Shown here: piece after piece, positions 16,654-26,644 of the stretch
Layout: every line of letters begins with the position of its first letter
Position numbering within the stretch: the first letter of the stretch is position 1
Assembly: GCA_017161305.1 (NCBI GenBank)
Contig: CP031518.1
Span: 558,001-622,000, forward strand
From: Treponema ruminis
Lineage (GTDB): Bacteria; Spirochaetota; Spirochaetia; Treponematales; Treponemataceae
Direction: 5' to 3'
Length of the DNA stretch: 64,000 bases
Notes under the pieces: generated by a model
Seen by the model: only the letters and a program-made list of their open reading frames with translations
Database searches by the model: none
What the model was told of the DNA's origin: nothing
Made by a program: the position numbers and the translations under genes

Positions 16654-16731
16654 TCTGCGTAGTTTTTCACGGCATCTCAGCCGTTTTCTTTCTACACATA
16701 TTAATTGCCAAAAAAAATCGATTTTCGGCAA
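16654..16731 (-). promoter_or_regulatory. Degenerate double-hairpin leader of Rpn gene F
   Basis: CTGCGTAG near 16655 and CTACACA near 16692 are the decayed first stem; ATTGCC and ATTTTCGGCAAT (ending 16731) are the second. The loop resembles that of gene C (CACGGCATCTCAGCC). Confidence 0.5.
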
Positions 16732-16769
16732 TGCAAAAGGCAAAAAGTCAGAAAATTCCAAAAAAAACT

Positions 16770-16848
16770 GCCACACGGATGTGGCAAAAGAGCAAGTGAG
16801 GCCCGCAAGAATTTTGCTTGCAAAATTCTTGTCACGACATGGATGTCG
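16770..16848. repeat. Triple-hairpin repeat module (copy 3)
   Basis: GCCACA-CGGA-TGTGGC (16770-16785), CAAGAATTTTGC-TT-GCAAAATTCTTG (16806-16831) and CGACAT-GG-ATGTCG (16835-16848), in the same order and spacing as copy 1, again beside an Rpn leader. Confidence 0.65.
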
Positions 16849-17017
16849 ATGTTTTCGGCAATGAGAAACGAAAAAAGTCAGAAAATTACAAAAAATTTTC
16901 CCTGCTTTTTTGGAGATTTCGGACTTTTGTCATAGTAGAGGTGTTTTTTGTTATAACTCTTTTTTAAAAAGCGACCTTATAATTTAAAATCAAATAAAAA
17001 AAGTCATGGGGTAGTCT

Positions 17018-20000
17018 ATGAATTACAGAAAGTTCTGGTTTAAAAATTTTTCTTTTGGTTGCCTTGCTCTTCTGCTTTTTGCTTTTCTTTCCTGCGGCGA
17101 AGATTCTGGTCTGGGCGGTGCGATTGACACTAAGTCTCCGACTCTTTCCATCGATTATCCTCCTTCTGGAGCTGCAATTCGTGATTCTTTTGTCTTATTT
17201 GGAAACGTTTCCGATGATAAATCGATTGATAAAGTCCTGGTTTCAATTCGAAATCTTGAGATGGACGGAATCAGCGACGATTATACTGCCACCGTCTCTG
17301 AAGATTCCAAAAGCTGGTCGATTGAGCTCAACCGGCATGACGACCTGGCTTCTGATTATTTTAACGGCTGGCAATATCCTGACGGCAAGTACGAAGTTTA
17401 TGTCACGGCCTACGACCATGCGGGCAACAATTCCGGTAAAAGTTCGCGCTCTTTTGAAATCGACAACACGGCTCCTGTCTTCATCATTTCAAATCCTGGC
17501 GTTGTAAAGAAAAGCGGTCTTTCTCCTTCGGCTTACGGTTCCATCTTTACAATTGACGGCACGATTTCTGACAATCACGCGATTTCCTTCATGGATGTCA
17601 AAATCTTCAATTCAAACGGCGAGCTTATTTCTTTCGAGTCTTATGAAGGTGAGAATATCGACTTTTACCGTGAGGAAGAAATTGCGACTGCGGGCGGAAC
17701 AAGCGTTCAGATTGCTCAGGCCGGTAATGTCTTGAACAGCCGTTACTCTCAGCTTCATCCTTCTGATTCTGGAACTGAATTTTATTATGCTCAGATTACC
17801 CTTACTGATTCTGCAAAGGTTTATAAAAATCCTCCTGCAGCAAGTTCCAGGTCGGCGGAAAAATTAAAATCAGATGCCCTGGGAAATTCTACTTCAAAAA
17901 TCTACCTTTATGATGATATTTACACGTCAGTCATGAGCGCAAAAAAGGGCATTAACAGCAAAAACGGCGGCTTTAGTGCGGCTAACCTCAAGGACATTCT
18001 TGCCGGTGTGGAGAAGGGGGCCGTCGAGTCTCAGGCTCTGGAAATCCTCAATGAAAAGGCGATTGACACTTCTGCTCCTGCAGATTCTGATTCAATGGCT
18101 AACAAACTCAGCTTCTCCCTCAATCCTGAGGCAAATCCAACTTACAATGTAAACGGTTTTTCTTTCTTCAATGCTGATGATTCAATTCAGTCTGCTTCTT
18201 CGGGAAATACTGTCTCCGTAACGATTTCTGCAGGCCTTGACGGAACAAATATTGCGCCTGAAAAGGTCCGGGTCTGGATGAAGGCCTTTGATGAAAATCC
18301 CGGTGACTCGGAAAAAATCAAAGGCGATCTCCGAAATCTTGAAAAAAAAGTTGAGGCTCTTGAAAAGTCGGATTCGGTCTTCCAGGATGCCATTCACAAA
18401 AGCGAAGATTCTCCGGCTACACTGGTAAAAACTGAGGAAAAGGAAAATGACTGGCTTCTTATTTACGACTACTCGCTCAACAATTCAAAGGGAAGCTCGG
18501 TTGCGACAAAGACTTTCAGCGTTACTCTGCCGGACGGTATCAGTCTTTCAAAATATTATATTCTTGGCGTTACCGGCTGTGATATTGAGGACGTTGAATT
18601 TGCCCAGAACACGGTTTATGGTTTTGTGGGCAATACGGCTGGTGTTCCTCCGACAATCACTTTTGATTCGCCCAAAAATTTTGCGGTTTTCAAAGATTTT
18701 TCTGCTCCGGCCTTTAAGGGAAGTGCGACATTCACATCTTCAATGCTTTACCTCACTGAACTGACCGCCACCCTTTCCATCACTGATGAATCTACTGGCG
18801 AGTCTGTTGGCCATTTCTCTGATAAAATTTCATGCAGGCTTATCGATGACCAAAAAATCTGGTCTCTTTCTGACTTTGGTGCCCTGACTTTTGACAACGC
18901 TACTGATTCATGGTCTCTTGACCTTACGAAAATCCCGGAACTCAGCCGGCTCTATGAGGAAAAGTCTCCTTCCGGCATTTTATGGCTTGCAAGCCTTACG
19001 GTTTCCGGAAAATCTTCTTCGGGGCATGAGGGCGAGTCTACCCGCAGCATTCATATCGATACGGTTGCTCCAAAAGTCACGATTTCTTCTGCTGAGCCCC
19101 GTATTTCTGATTTTGACGGCCAGAATTATGATTACCTCAATGAACTTGTCAGGATTAAGGGCAGCGTCGAGGAAGGGAATCCTGACCAGGTTACTTATGA
19201 CATTCTTGCAAGCACTGATTTGACAAAAACTTTGTCTTCTGAAAGCGATTCAATCCTTGAAAAACTTCGGGAACTTGATTCAAAATATACGGGCTCGCTT
19301 GGAAAGGGCGGCTCAATCGACAGGGAATTTGACACGGGAAAAATCACGGAAATCTTTGCGACCGAAGAAAATCCCGACCCAAAGATTCAGTTTGACATCC
19401 TTATTTGTGCAAAAGATACTGCCGGAAACGCGACTGAATATCATCTTGCAGCTGATAAAAATCTTACTGACGGTAAAAAATTCGTGATTTATCAGGAAAC
19501 TGACCGCCCGAAGATTGTCCTCGGAAACGCTTCTGCTGAAATAGAAAAAGTCACGCTGGAAAACAATTATTTTGGAGTTACAAGCAATAACAGCCTGCAG
19601 ATTTCTTTTTCTGATGACGACTGCATCGCCGAATGTGAAATCTGGCTTTATGACGAAAATGGAAAGACCCTTTTGGATTCTGATTCAGAGGAGGCCGGAC
19701 TTAAAGTAAATGGCAAAAACGGAAGCGGTGACTTAGCCGGAAAGAACCCCTACAAATTCTTCCCGGGAAAAACTTCGGCTTCAATCAACTATCTGCTTCC
19801 TTCGACTGTAGCAAAATATCAGGTGAAAATCCTGGCCCGCGATTATCTCAGCACTGACTTGAACAAGTCTTTTGGCGAAAAAACGCTTGGTCTTTTTCCG
19901 ATTGCGGTTGATTCTGGTGCTCCAAAAATTGAAATTTCATCTCCTGCAAGCGGAAGTTTCCAGGGGGAAAAAGTTTCTGTGAGCGGAAGTCTTTCCAAAA

Positions 20001-23000
20001 AGGCTGAGGTGAGGGGGCTTATTTTTAAGGACGGACTAGAAGTCAAGGATGCAGGATTTGTAGTTGCCGAATCAGAATTGACTCAGGATTCTTCGGGCCT
20101 TTATAAATGGCAGGGAGAGGCAAAAACTTCTGGCGATGGAGAATATTCTGTTAAAATTAGGGCCGTTGATTCTTACGGTCAGGAAGCAAGTGAAGAAAGG
20201 GCTTTCCGCTTTGACAAAACTGCCCCCGAAATCAAAATCACCGAGCAGCCTGAAAGCGGTTATTCGACAGGCACTCTGATTGTGAAGGGAAGTGTCACCG
20301 ATGCAAACCTCAAGACTTCGGCATTTAAAGTCAGCCTGATTCCGTCTGACGAGACCAAGGCGACAAAAATCGGTGTCGTTGAGTTTACGGAGCCGGAAGA
20401 AGGCTCAAACGAGTATAAGTGGGAAGCAACTTTTACAAACCTGCAGGCTGAATACACTTTAAAGGTGGCCGCTTCTGATTTGAACGGAAATTCTTCTGAA
20501 CTTGATGGAAATACTTTCATGGTCGATCTTGAGGGACCGGAAATCTCAGGAGCGATTAAAGCCGGAATTTCTCAAGACTTGCTTGCTGAGGCCGGAAATG
20601 ACGGAACCTTCTTTGTGAACGACAAAAATTCCCTTTACATCTGGGGAAAAGTCAGCGATTATACGAGCGGCATGAAAGAGACTGCCTGGTATTCGCTTTA
20701 CGAAAACATAAGCGTCAAGGAGCAGGAAAAGACTGTAGCGGATGAATCAAAAGTCAACCGGATAGATTTGGGCGCGGACGGCTCATTTACAATCAATATT
20801 GATAAGTCAAAAATTACGAAGTCAGGCGTGATTAAGGCCGTATTCTTTGACAAGGCCGGAAATTACACAAAAGCCGACCTCTTGAACATCACTTATGATC
20901 CGACGGCGCCAAAAATTCAGAGCGCGTTGATTTCGGACAAAAAGGATGGATTTACTGCCTGCGAAAGTGAGAAAATTACGATTGGAAGCGGGGATAGCGC
21001 AAAAAAATACAGAAACTTCTATATAAATAGCAGCAATAAGACCTGGACTGAACCCGATGGGGAAGGAAATATCGTCACACACAGCCAGGCTCCATTTACA
21101 ATCAGCGGCGTTGCGACTGACAATCTTGGACTCAGGGAAGCTAGGCTTGAGCTTGCCGGCGCAAAGATGGAAAACGAAACCGGCGGCACTGTTAAGGACG
21201 TTTTTGTCATTAGGGACGAAGAAAAACTTTCAAACTGGAGCTTTGACGGACTTGATTTGACTGGCCTTACAAGCGGCACTCTGGCAAAAATTACGCTAAC
21301 GGACAAGGCCGGCAACAGCACAAGCGAAGAGATTTACATTCAGATTGATAAGGAAAAACCGGCTGCCCGCCACGAATACGATGCCAAAAAGAAGGACTTG
21401 TATTTCCGCGTGGGAAAATTCGACAATGAACTTTCTGAACTCCATTCATGGAAGTCGGAAATCACTTCTTTGGATGCAAATCTGGACAGGGATGTCGGCG
21501 GAAAGTATCAGACCGGCACCTGGGGAACGGCTTCAACAATTACAATCCGCGGCTACTGGGAAGAAGCCGGTTCAGGAGTCAAAACGATTTACTACAAGAT
21601 TTTCACTTCGACTGCAAGCAACGCAGAAGACTTGAAAAATGAGATCGCTGAAAAAGCCGGAGAATTCGCAAAAAATTATCTAACTGACAATAACGGAAAT
21701 TTTGCCCCTCTCAAAGAAAATGTGACTAAGCGGGTCGCATACAGCAAGGCCCTTGATGAAAACGGAGAGACGAGCGAGCAGGCCTTTAAGGAAATCGAGT
21801 CATCTTACATGGCAGAGATTCCTGGCTTCGATTCTGAAAAGAATTACCTTCTTCTTTTGGCTATTGATAATGTCGGAAACGCGGCAATTGATTCACTCGG
21901 AGCTGCAAAAGTTTCTGATGTTGCAGGAGAACTTGATTCTTCTGACTGGAACAGCGGACTTGCGGCCTTCTCGCTCAACGTTGATACAGTCGCTCCAAGC
22001 CTGATTTCGACTACAAGCGGTTCGGTTTATACGAACGGTCTTGCTCCCGTAAAGGTTTGCTTCGATGAAAGCGGAAATCTTGCGACCGGCGAGGCTTCGG
22101 ACTCTTCTTCCGGGGTAAAGTCTGTAGTCCTGACGATTGAAGACGTAAAAGACGAGAATAACAATCCTCTTGAAGTCACTGTCGCCGCAAATCTTGAAAA
22201 GGTGGCAGGAAGCGCCTCAAAAAAGAAGTGGAGCGCGACAATCTTAAAGGATTCTCTTTCAAAACTTAAGGGCAACAGCAATTACAATGTCAGCGCGACC
22301 GTAAGGGACCTGGCCGGAAACAAGTCTTCAAGCCAGATTTTCACGCTGATGGTTGATAAGGACGCTCCTGTCGTTTCAATGGTTTCTCCGGCTTACAGTG
22401 GAAGCGAGGCGGCCCCAATCAACGGAAAAATTTCCGTAAAGGGAACGACTGAGTACGAGGCAGCTCCTCCGAGCAGGCTTGAGCTTTATTACACGACAAG
22501 TCAGCCCCAGTCAGGTTCAGAAGAGCAGGCGACAAGTCTTTCCTCACTCACTCAGATTGGCTCTGCAATTACGGACGTCAACAAGATTTTCAGCTGGACT
22601 TTCAGCGGCTTCAATTCATATGATGTTTTCACGGAGTCTGAAATCGCCTCAAACAAAGAGACAAAAGACGTTTACATCATTCCTGTGGTCTATGATGTCG
22701 CCGGAAACTGCAGCATTTACACAGAAGATGAAAGCGGCAAGAAAACTTACAGCTATTCTGCTTCTTCTGATGAAGCAGCCGGCACGGTCCAGAATTATTT
22801 TAAATACACAGTGGACAAAAACACGGACCGGCCTCTTATCAAGCTTGGAAACTGCGATGTGAGCGGAAGTGCCCTAAAGAGCACGTCAAAGGCTTACGGA
22901 ACAATCGAGGATGATGACGGTCAGGACGGATTAAATCTCTTCTATATAATGCAGTCTGATTTTGATCCTGCAAAGCTTCCGGCCGTTTCTGGAAATACGG

Positions 23001-26000
23001 TGACCTTAAATGGCTGGACTCAGGCTCAGATAAAATCCGGCAGCTGGGAAATTGATTCCGGGGCAGAAGGAAATTTCAGCTACTATTTGTACGCAATTGA
23101 TGCTGAGGGAGGCCATTTCTGGTCAAAGGCGGCTCATTCCCTCAGTCAGATGTATGTTTACAATGGCGTTAACGAAAAAGATGAAAAAAAATCAGAAAAC
23201 GCGGGCATTTCTTTCAGTGCGGACTTGAACCCGCCGGAAATCGAAAGCCTGGAAATCGCTCACAAGTCTCTCGAGGCGGCTTCAAGTGAAGGCTGGAGTG
23301 CCGTAACTGAAACTTATGGCCCGACCGACAAAGATTTGTATGTCAAACTGGTGGTTTCTGAGGCAATCGGGCTGGCAGAAAAATCTTCGCCTGCCACAGA
23401 AAATCTTATCGACAGACTCTCAATTCCTGCCCTTACGATTGACGGAAAGAATGTAGCCGTAAGTCTTCTTTCTGCAACTTCTGAAAGCGGAAGTAAAAGT
23501 CTGGCTTCAGGAAGCTCTTACAGCACGACTTTCTACACATTCCTTTTCGATCCAATCGACCTTTCTAAATCCTCACTTGCCCTTTCCGGCGCGAAAACCC
23601 TCAAGGTTACGGTAACGGACAAATCAGGATTTACGGCTCAGGGCACAATCGGCGTAACTTACGACAACAATGCTCCGACAATCAAGATTATTTCTCCAAC
23701 GGCGACAATTTCTGATGCGGTAATTGCGGCAACCACAATCAAGGGAACTGCTTTTGATGACTTCTCGGCAATCAAAAAACTGGAATATGCTGTTCCGTTA
23801 AAAGGTCAGTCAGCGGCTTACACAGAAACTTCGGACAACTGGACGACAATCGGAAGCAGCACGGCGACCTGGGAAATTGAATATGACTCTGGTTCTCCGG
23901 AATCCCAGTCCAGCCTGCTTTATTATGCGGCTCACCCGGATTTGTATGAGGGAGTTGAGGAAGTCACCCAGGGTCTTGGAATTTACGCAATTCCTTTCTA
24001 TTTTAGGACAACTGATTCTGTGGGCAATGTTGAAGTTCATAAATCTTACCGGGAAAAAGCCGGCGACAGCTATGTGGATAAGCCTTTCATCGTTTACGCA
24101 AATCCTGACGGCGGAAAACCGAGCGCCTGGATCAACGCCCCTGAAAGCGGAATTACTACAAGCGGAAGCGTCACTGTCTACGGCGGCGCAATGGATAACA
24201 TAAGCGTTAAGACTGTCTGCCTCCAGATTGACGGTGACGGCGACGGCGACATTGACGAAGCTGATTACGCTTACCTTTCAGACCGACTTGCTGATTTCGG
24301 TATTGCGGCCGATTCTCTTGTTGCATCAAGCGAAAAGAACGGCGTAAAGCAAAATGACTGGTACATCAAGGCTGACGGAACAAACAGCTGGAAATGCATC
24401 ATTAAAAGCAGCGGAATCAAAAAATACACGGGAGCTGCCCAGAAAAAAGAGGAAGTTGACTTGATTCCTTCTTCGGACACAAAAGAAACCCGCTATCTTA
24501 TCGCTCAGGTTAGGGCAATTGATAATGATGAGAATACCCGAAAATACACAAAACCGAATGTTGTGGTGATTGATAACACAGCTCCGTGGTTCTCGAATGT
24601 TCGGCTCGTTCAGTTTGGAAAAGGAATTGAGGCTGGTTCTGCAAACGAAGACCAGATTGTGACTGAGCGCGAATACAAATCGGGCATGTTCGTGAGCCAT
24701 GTCACAACGACAGGAACAAATGGAAAGGGCCAGTGGTACCTTCTTGCTGATGTTGAGAGCAATTCGGCTTTTGACACAATTTCAGCAGAAAAACTCGAGT
24801 CTCAGACTTCAACGGTAATTCCTCTCGCGGGAAGTGAAGCTGATTCAGAATATTACTTCCTGAAAAAATCTGACAATACGAAGAATCATCTTGAAGAAGC
24901 TTCAGCGGAGACGGCTGGAAACAGCAAATACAAGCTTTATGTTCCCCTCAAAACAAACGAGTCCGGCGTGATTTATGCCATCCTCAAGGCAAAAAATGAG
25001 GTGGGAACAGGCGAGCAGACAATCAAAATCAACATTGACTCGACAGCCCCGACCCTCTACACGAATGTCGGGGCAGAGACCGAAGACGCGACAACTGGTG
25101 CAAATATGCGGGTTAAGAGCCAGAACAAGATTCTCGGAAAGGATCTTGATAAAAACAGCGTAATTGAAAACTCGGACGGATATTTCGTTCTGGGCGACAC
25201 CGTAAAGGAAGCTGGCTCAGGTCTTTCTTGGGTTGCCTTTTATTTTGAAAACGTCATCAAGGGCAAGGTTTACGACCCGATGATTAAAGTTTCAGAAAGC
25301 ACTTACGGCGGAACTGAATTGCAGGAAACTGCTGAAAACGGAAAAGTTTACGTCAACGAGGATAATCTTGCAGCCCTTTATTTGACAGGCGTCACGAGAA
25401 ATTCTGAAACGACATTGACTTTGCCGGAAGCAAATGACCACGTCAGAAAGGGCGGACTTGTAAAAATCGCAGGAAGTTACCACACGATTAGCGATGTTTC
25501 GGGTTCAGAAGTCACATTCTCTCCGGCCCTTTCGCTTTCATTCAAGACTGTCGAAGTAATCTACGCTCAGGTCGTTGACCACACGGTTACAGAAAACATA
25601 ATCACTGATTACAACGAAGAAGATGTCGGAACCGAGCGGATTGAAAGCGACGACGGCGACGGAATGTGCGAAATCCTTACCCAGCAGGGCTCTTTCTACA
25701 ACTGGACGGCCTATGTTGACTCAAATAATATTCCTGACGGCACGACATATATCCGCGTGGTAGCAATGGATGAGGCGGGAAATCTTTCGCATGGAAAAAT
25801 CGCCTCGATTGTAGCAAATAACCGTCCGCGGCTTACAAAGGTCTTTATCGGAACTGACTTGAACGGAAACGGCAAATTCGACTTTGATGCTGACGAGGGT
25901 GATGCTCCAGTCGTTTCAACAAGCAATAAGCTCAGAACGAAGAGCGGCACAAGCTACGGAGAATTCAACTATTATACGGCATACAATACAAGAAGCGGTG

Positions 26001-26644
26001 CGGCCCAGTCTAAAGTCACTTTGGATTCCACGGCATTCAAAGTAATTGACGGACTTTGTATCGTTCCTGAATTCACCGGCGGAAACGGCAGCCTTAAGTA
26101 CACGCTCACAAACGGCACGGATTTGAACCCATATTCAGGCGGCGAATTGAAGGAAATGATTCCGCGAACTTCTTCCAAAGCAAGCGATAAGACTATGGAA
26201 AAGAAGGGGGAAAGTGATGCAAATTACTACATCAACAAGGTTGGAAATCTCTCTCTCTTTGGAAACACGCCAATTACAGACGGAGACAACAAAAACGCGG
26301 TTACTTACGGAATCACGGATTCTGGCAGCGGGGTAAGCTATAAAGACTTCGGCGGAATCGTGATTGAAAACTCAGACAGCTCTATTTCTGCTGAGAGTGA
26401 CGGTCAGGTCAAAAACGTAAAGGTAACTTTCTTCGATAATACTGACAGCACGGACAGTTCTGCCCACGCAAATGGACAGTGGGCTACGCTCGTAATTCCT
26501 GTAACGATTAAATCAAGCGATTCGACCGTACCACAGCCAAGAATTATGCCTTTCCACTGGAGCGATTCAAGCGACAACAGCCTCTATGTCAAAAAGAACG
26601 GTAACACTTATGAAGCCGCTCTGCAACAGAAAAGAATGGCGTGA
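17018..26644 (+). CDS. Giant Ig-like lipoprotein 1, N-terminal part (frameshifted)
   Basis: 3208 residues to a TGA at 26642. The signal peptide ends in lipobox FLSC (Cys26), followed by the block GEDSGLGGAIDTK...SIDYP and DDKSI shared by all three giants. Then come dozens of bacterial Ig-like modules with repeated APxIxIxSP and DxAGN motifs, and a coiled-coil-like patch near 430-460. Two Ca-binding-type loops are visible, DGDGDGDIDEAD near 2404 and DLNGNGKFDFDAD near 2947. The frame breaks in YEAALQQKRMA; adding one A to the AAAA tract at ~26630 restores QQKKNGVIAGHIELEG and joins the next frame, giving ~4080 residues. Genuine mutation or sequence error are both possible. A TATAAT lies at 16978. 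Presumed surface-anchored filamentous adhesin or stalk; function unknown. Confidence 0.85.
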   Translation: MNYRKFWFKNFSFGCLALLLFAFLSCGEDSGLGGAIDTKSPTLSIDYPPSGAAIRDSFVLFGNVSDDKSIDKVLVSIRNLEMDGISDDYTATVSEDSKSWSIELNRHDDLASDYFNGWQYPDGKYEVYVTAYDHAGNNSGKSSRSFEIDNTAPVFIISNPGVVKKSGLSPSAYGSIFTIDGTISDNHAISFMDVKIFNSNGELISFESYEGENIDFYREEEIATAGGTSVQIAQAGNVLNSRYSQLHPSDSGTEFYYAQITLTDSAKVYKNPPAASSRSAEKLKSDALGNSTSKIYLYDDIYTSVMSAKKGINSKNGGFSAANLKDILAGVEKGAVESQALEILNEKAIDTSAPADSDSMANKLSFSLNPEANPTYNVNGFSFFNADDSIQSASSGNTVSVTISAGLDGTNIAPEKVRVWMKAFDENPGDSEKIKGDLRNLEKKVEALEKSDSVFQDAIHKSEDSPATLVKTEEKENDWLLIYDYSLNNSKGSSVATKTFSVTLPDGISLSKYYILGVTGCDIEDVEFAQNTVYGFVGNTAGVPPTITFDSPKNFAVFKDFSAPAFKGSATFTSSMLYLTELTATLSITDESTGESVGHFSDKISCRLIDDQKIWSLSDFGALTFDNATDSWSLDLTKIPELSRLYEEKSPSGILWLASLTVSGKSSSGHEGESTRSIHIDTVAPKVTISSAEPRISDFDGQNYDYLNELVRIKGSVEEGNPDQVTYDILASTDLTKTLSSESDSILEKLRELDSKYTGSLGKGGSIDREFDTGKITEIFATEENPDPKIQFDILICAKDTAGNATEYHLAADKNLTDGKKFVIYQETDRPKIVLGNASAEIEKVTLENNYFGVTSNNSLQISFSDDDCIAECEIWLYDENGKTLLDSDSEEAGLKVNGKNGSGDLAGKNPYKFFPGKTSASINYLLPSTVAKYQVKILARDYLSTDLNKSFGEKTLGLFPIAVDSGAPKIEISSPASGSFQGEKVSVSGSLSKKAEVRGLIFKDGLEVKDAGFVVAESELTQDSSGLYKWQGEAKTSGDGEYSVKIRAVDSYGQEASEERAFRFDKTAPEIKITEQPESGYSTGTLIVKGSVTDANLKTSAFKVSLIPSDETKATKIGVVEFTEPEEGSNEYKWEATFTNLQAEYTLKVAASDLNGNSSELDGNTFMVDLEGPEISGAIKAGISQDLLAEAGNDGTFFVNDKNSLYIWGKVSDYTSGMKETAWYSLYENISVKEQEKTVADESKVNRIDLGADGSFTINIDKSKITKSGVIKAVFFDKAGNYTKADLLNITYDPTAPKIQSALISDKKDGFTACESEKITIGSGDSAKKYRNFYINSSNKTWTEPDGEGNIVTHSQAPFTISGVATDNLGLREARLELAGAKMENETGGTVKDVFVIRDEEKLSNWSFDGLDLTGLTSGTLAKITLTDKAGNSTSEEIYIQIDKEKPAARHEYDAKKKDLYFRVGKFDNELSELHSWKSEITSLDANLDRDVGGKYQTGTWGTASTITIRGYWEEAGSGVKTIYYKIFTSTASNAEDLKNEIAEKAGEFAKNYLTDNNGNFAPLKENVTKRVAYSKALDENGETSEQAFKEIESSYMAEIPGFDSEKNYLLLLAIDNVGNAAIDSLGAAKVSDVAGELDSSDWNSGLAAFSLNVDTVAPSLISTTSGSVYTNGLAPVKVCFDESGNLATGEASDSSSGVKSVVLTIEDVKDENNNPLEVTVAANLEKVAGSASKKKWSATILKDSLSKLKGNSNYNVSATVRDLAGNKSSSQIFTLMVDKDAPVVSMVSPAYSGSEAAPINGKISVKGTTEYEAAPPSRLELYYTTSQPQSGSEEQATSLSSLTQIGSAITDVNKIFSWTFSGFNSYDVFTESEIASNKETKDVYIIPVVYDVAGNCSIYTEDESGKKTYSYSASSDEAAGTVQNYFKYTVDKNTDRPLIKLGNCDVSGSALKSTSKAYGTIEDDDGQDGLNLFYIMQSDFDPAKLPAVSGNTVTLNGWTQAQIKSGSWEIDSGAEGNFSYYLYAIDAEGGHFWSKAAHSLSQMYVYNGVNEKDEKKSENAGISFSADLNPPEIESLEIAHKSLEAASSEGWSAVTETYGPTDKDLYVKLVVSEAIGLAEKSSPATENLIDRLSIPALTIDGKNVAVSLLSATSESGSKSLASGSSYSTTFYTFLFDPIDLSKSSLALSGAKTLKVTVTDKSGFTAQGTIGVTYDNNAPTIKIISPTATISDAVIAATTIKGTAFDDFSAIKKLEYAVPLKGQSAAYTETSDNWTTIGSSTATWEIEYDSGSPESQSSLLYYAAHPDLYEGVEEVTQGLGIYAIPFYFRTTDSVGNVEVHKSYREKAGDSYVDKPFIVYANPDGGKPSAWINAPESGITTSGSVTVYGGAMDNISVKTVCLQIDGDGDGDIDEADYAYLSDRLADFGIAADSLVASSEKNGVKQNDWYIKADGTNSWKCIIKSSGIKKYTGAAQKKEEVDLIPSSDTKETRYLIAQVRAIDNDENTRKYTKPNVVVIDNTAPWFSNVRLVQFGKGIEAGSANEDQIVTEREYKSGMFVSHVTTTGTNGKGQWYLLADVESNSAFDTISAEKLESQTSTVIPLAGSEADSEYYFLKKSDNTKNHLEEASAETAGNSKYKLYVPLKTNESGVIYAILKAKNEVGTGEQTIKINIDSTAPTLYTNVGAETEDATTGANMRVKSQNKILGKDLDKNSVIENSDGYFVLGDTVKEAGSGLSWVAFYFENVIKGKVYDPMIKVSESTYGGTELQETAENGKVYVNEDNLAALYLTGVTRNSETTLTLPEANDHVRKGGLVKIAGSYHTISDVSGSEVTFSPALSLSFKTVEVIYAQVVDHTVTENIITDYNEEDVGTERIESDDGDGMCEILTQQGSFYNWTAYVDSNNIPDGTTYIRVVAMDEAGNLSHGKIASIVANNRPRLTKVFIGTDLNGNGKFDFDADEGDAPVVSTSNKLRTKSGTSYGEFNYYTAYNTRSGAAQSKVTLDSTAFKVIDGLCIVPEFTGGNGSLKYTLTNGTDLNPYSGGELKEMIPRTSSKASDKTMEKKGESDANYYINKVGNLSLFGNTPITDGDNKNAVTYGITDSGSGVSYKDFGGIVIENSDSSISAESDGQVKNVKVTFFDNTDSTDSSAHANGQWATLVIPVTIKSSDSTVPQPRIMPFHWSDSSDNSLYVKKNGNTYEAALQQKRMA

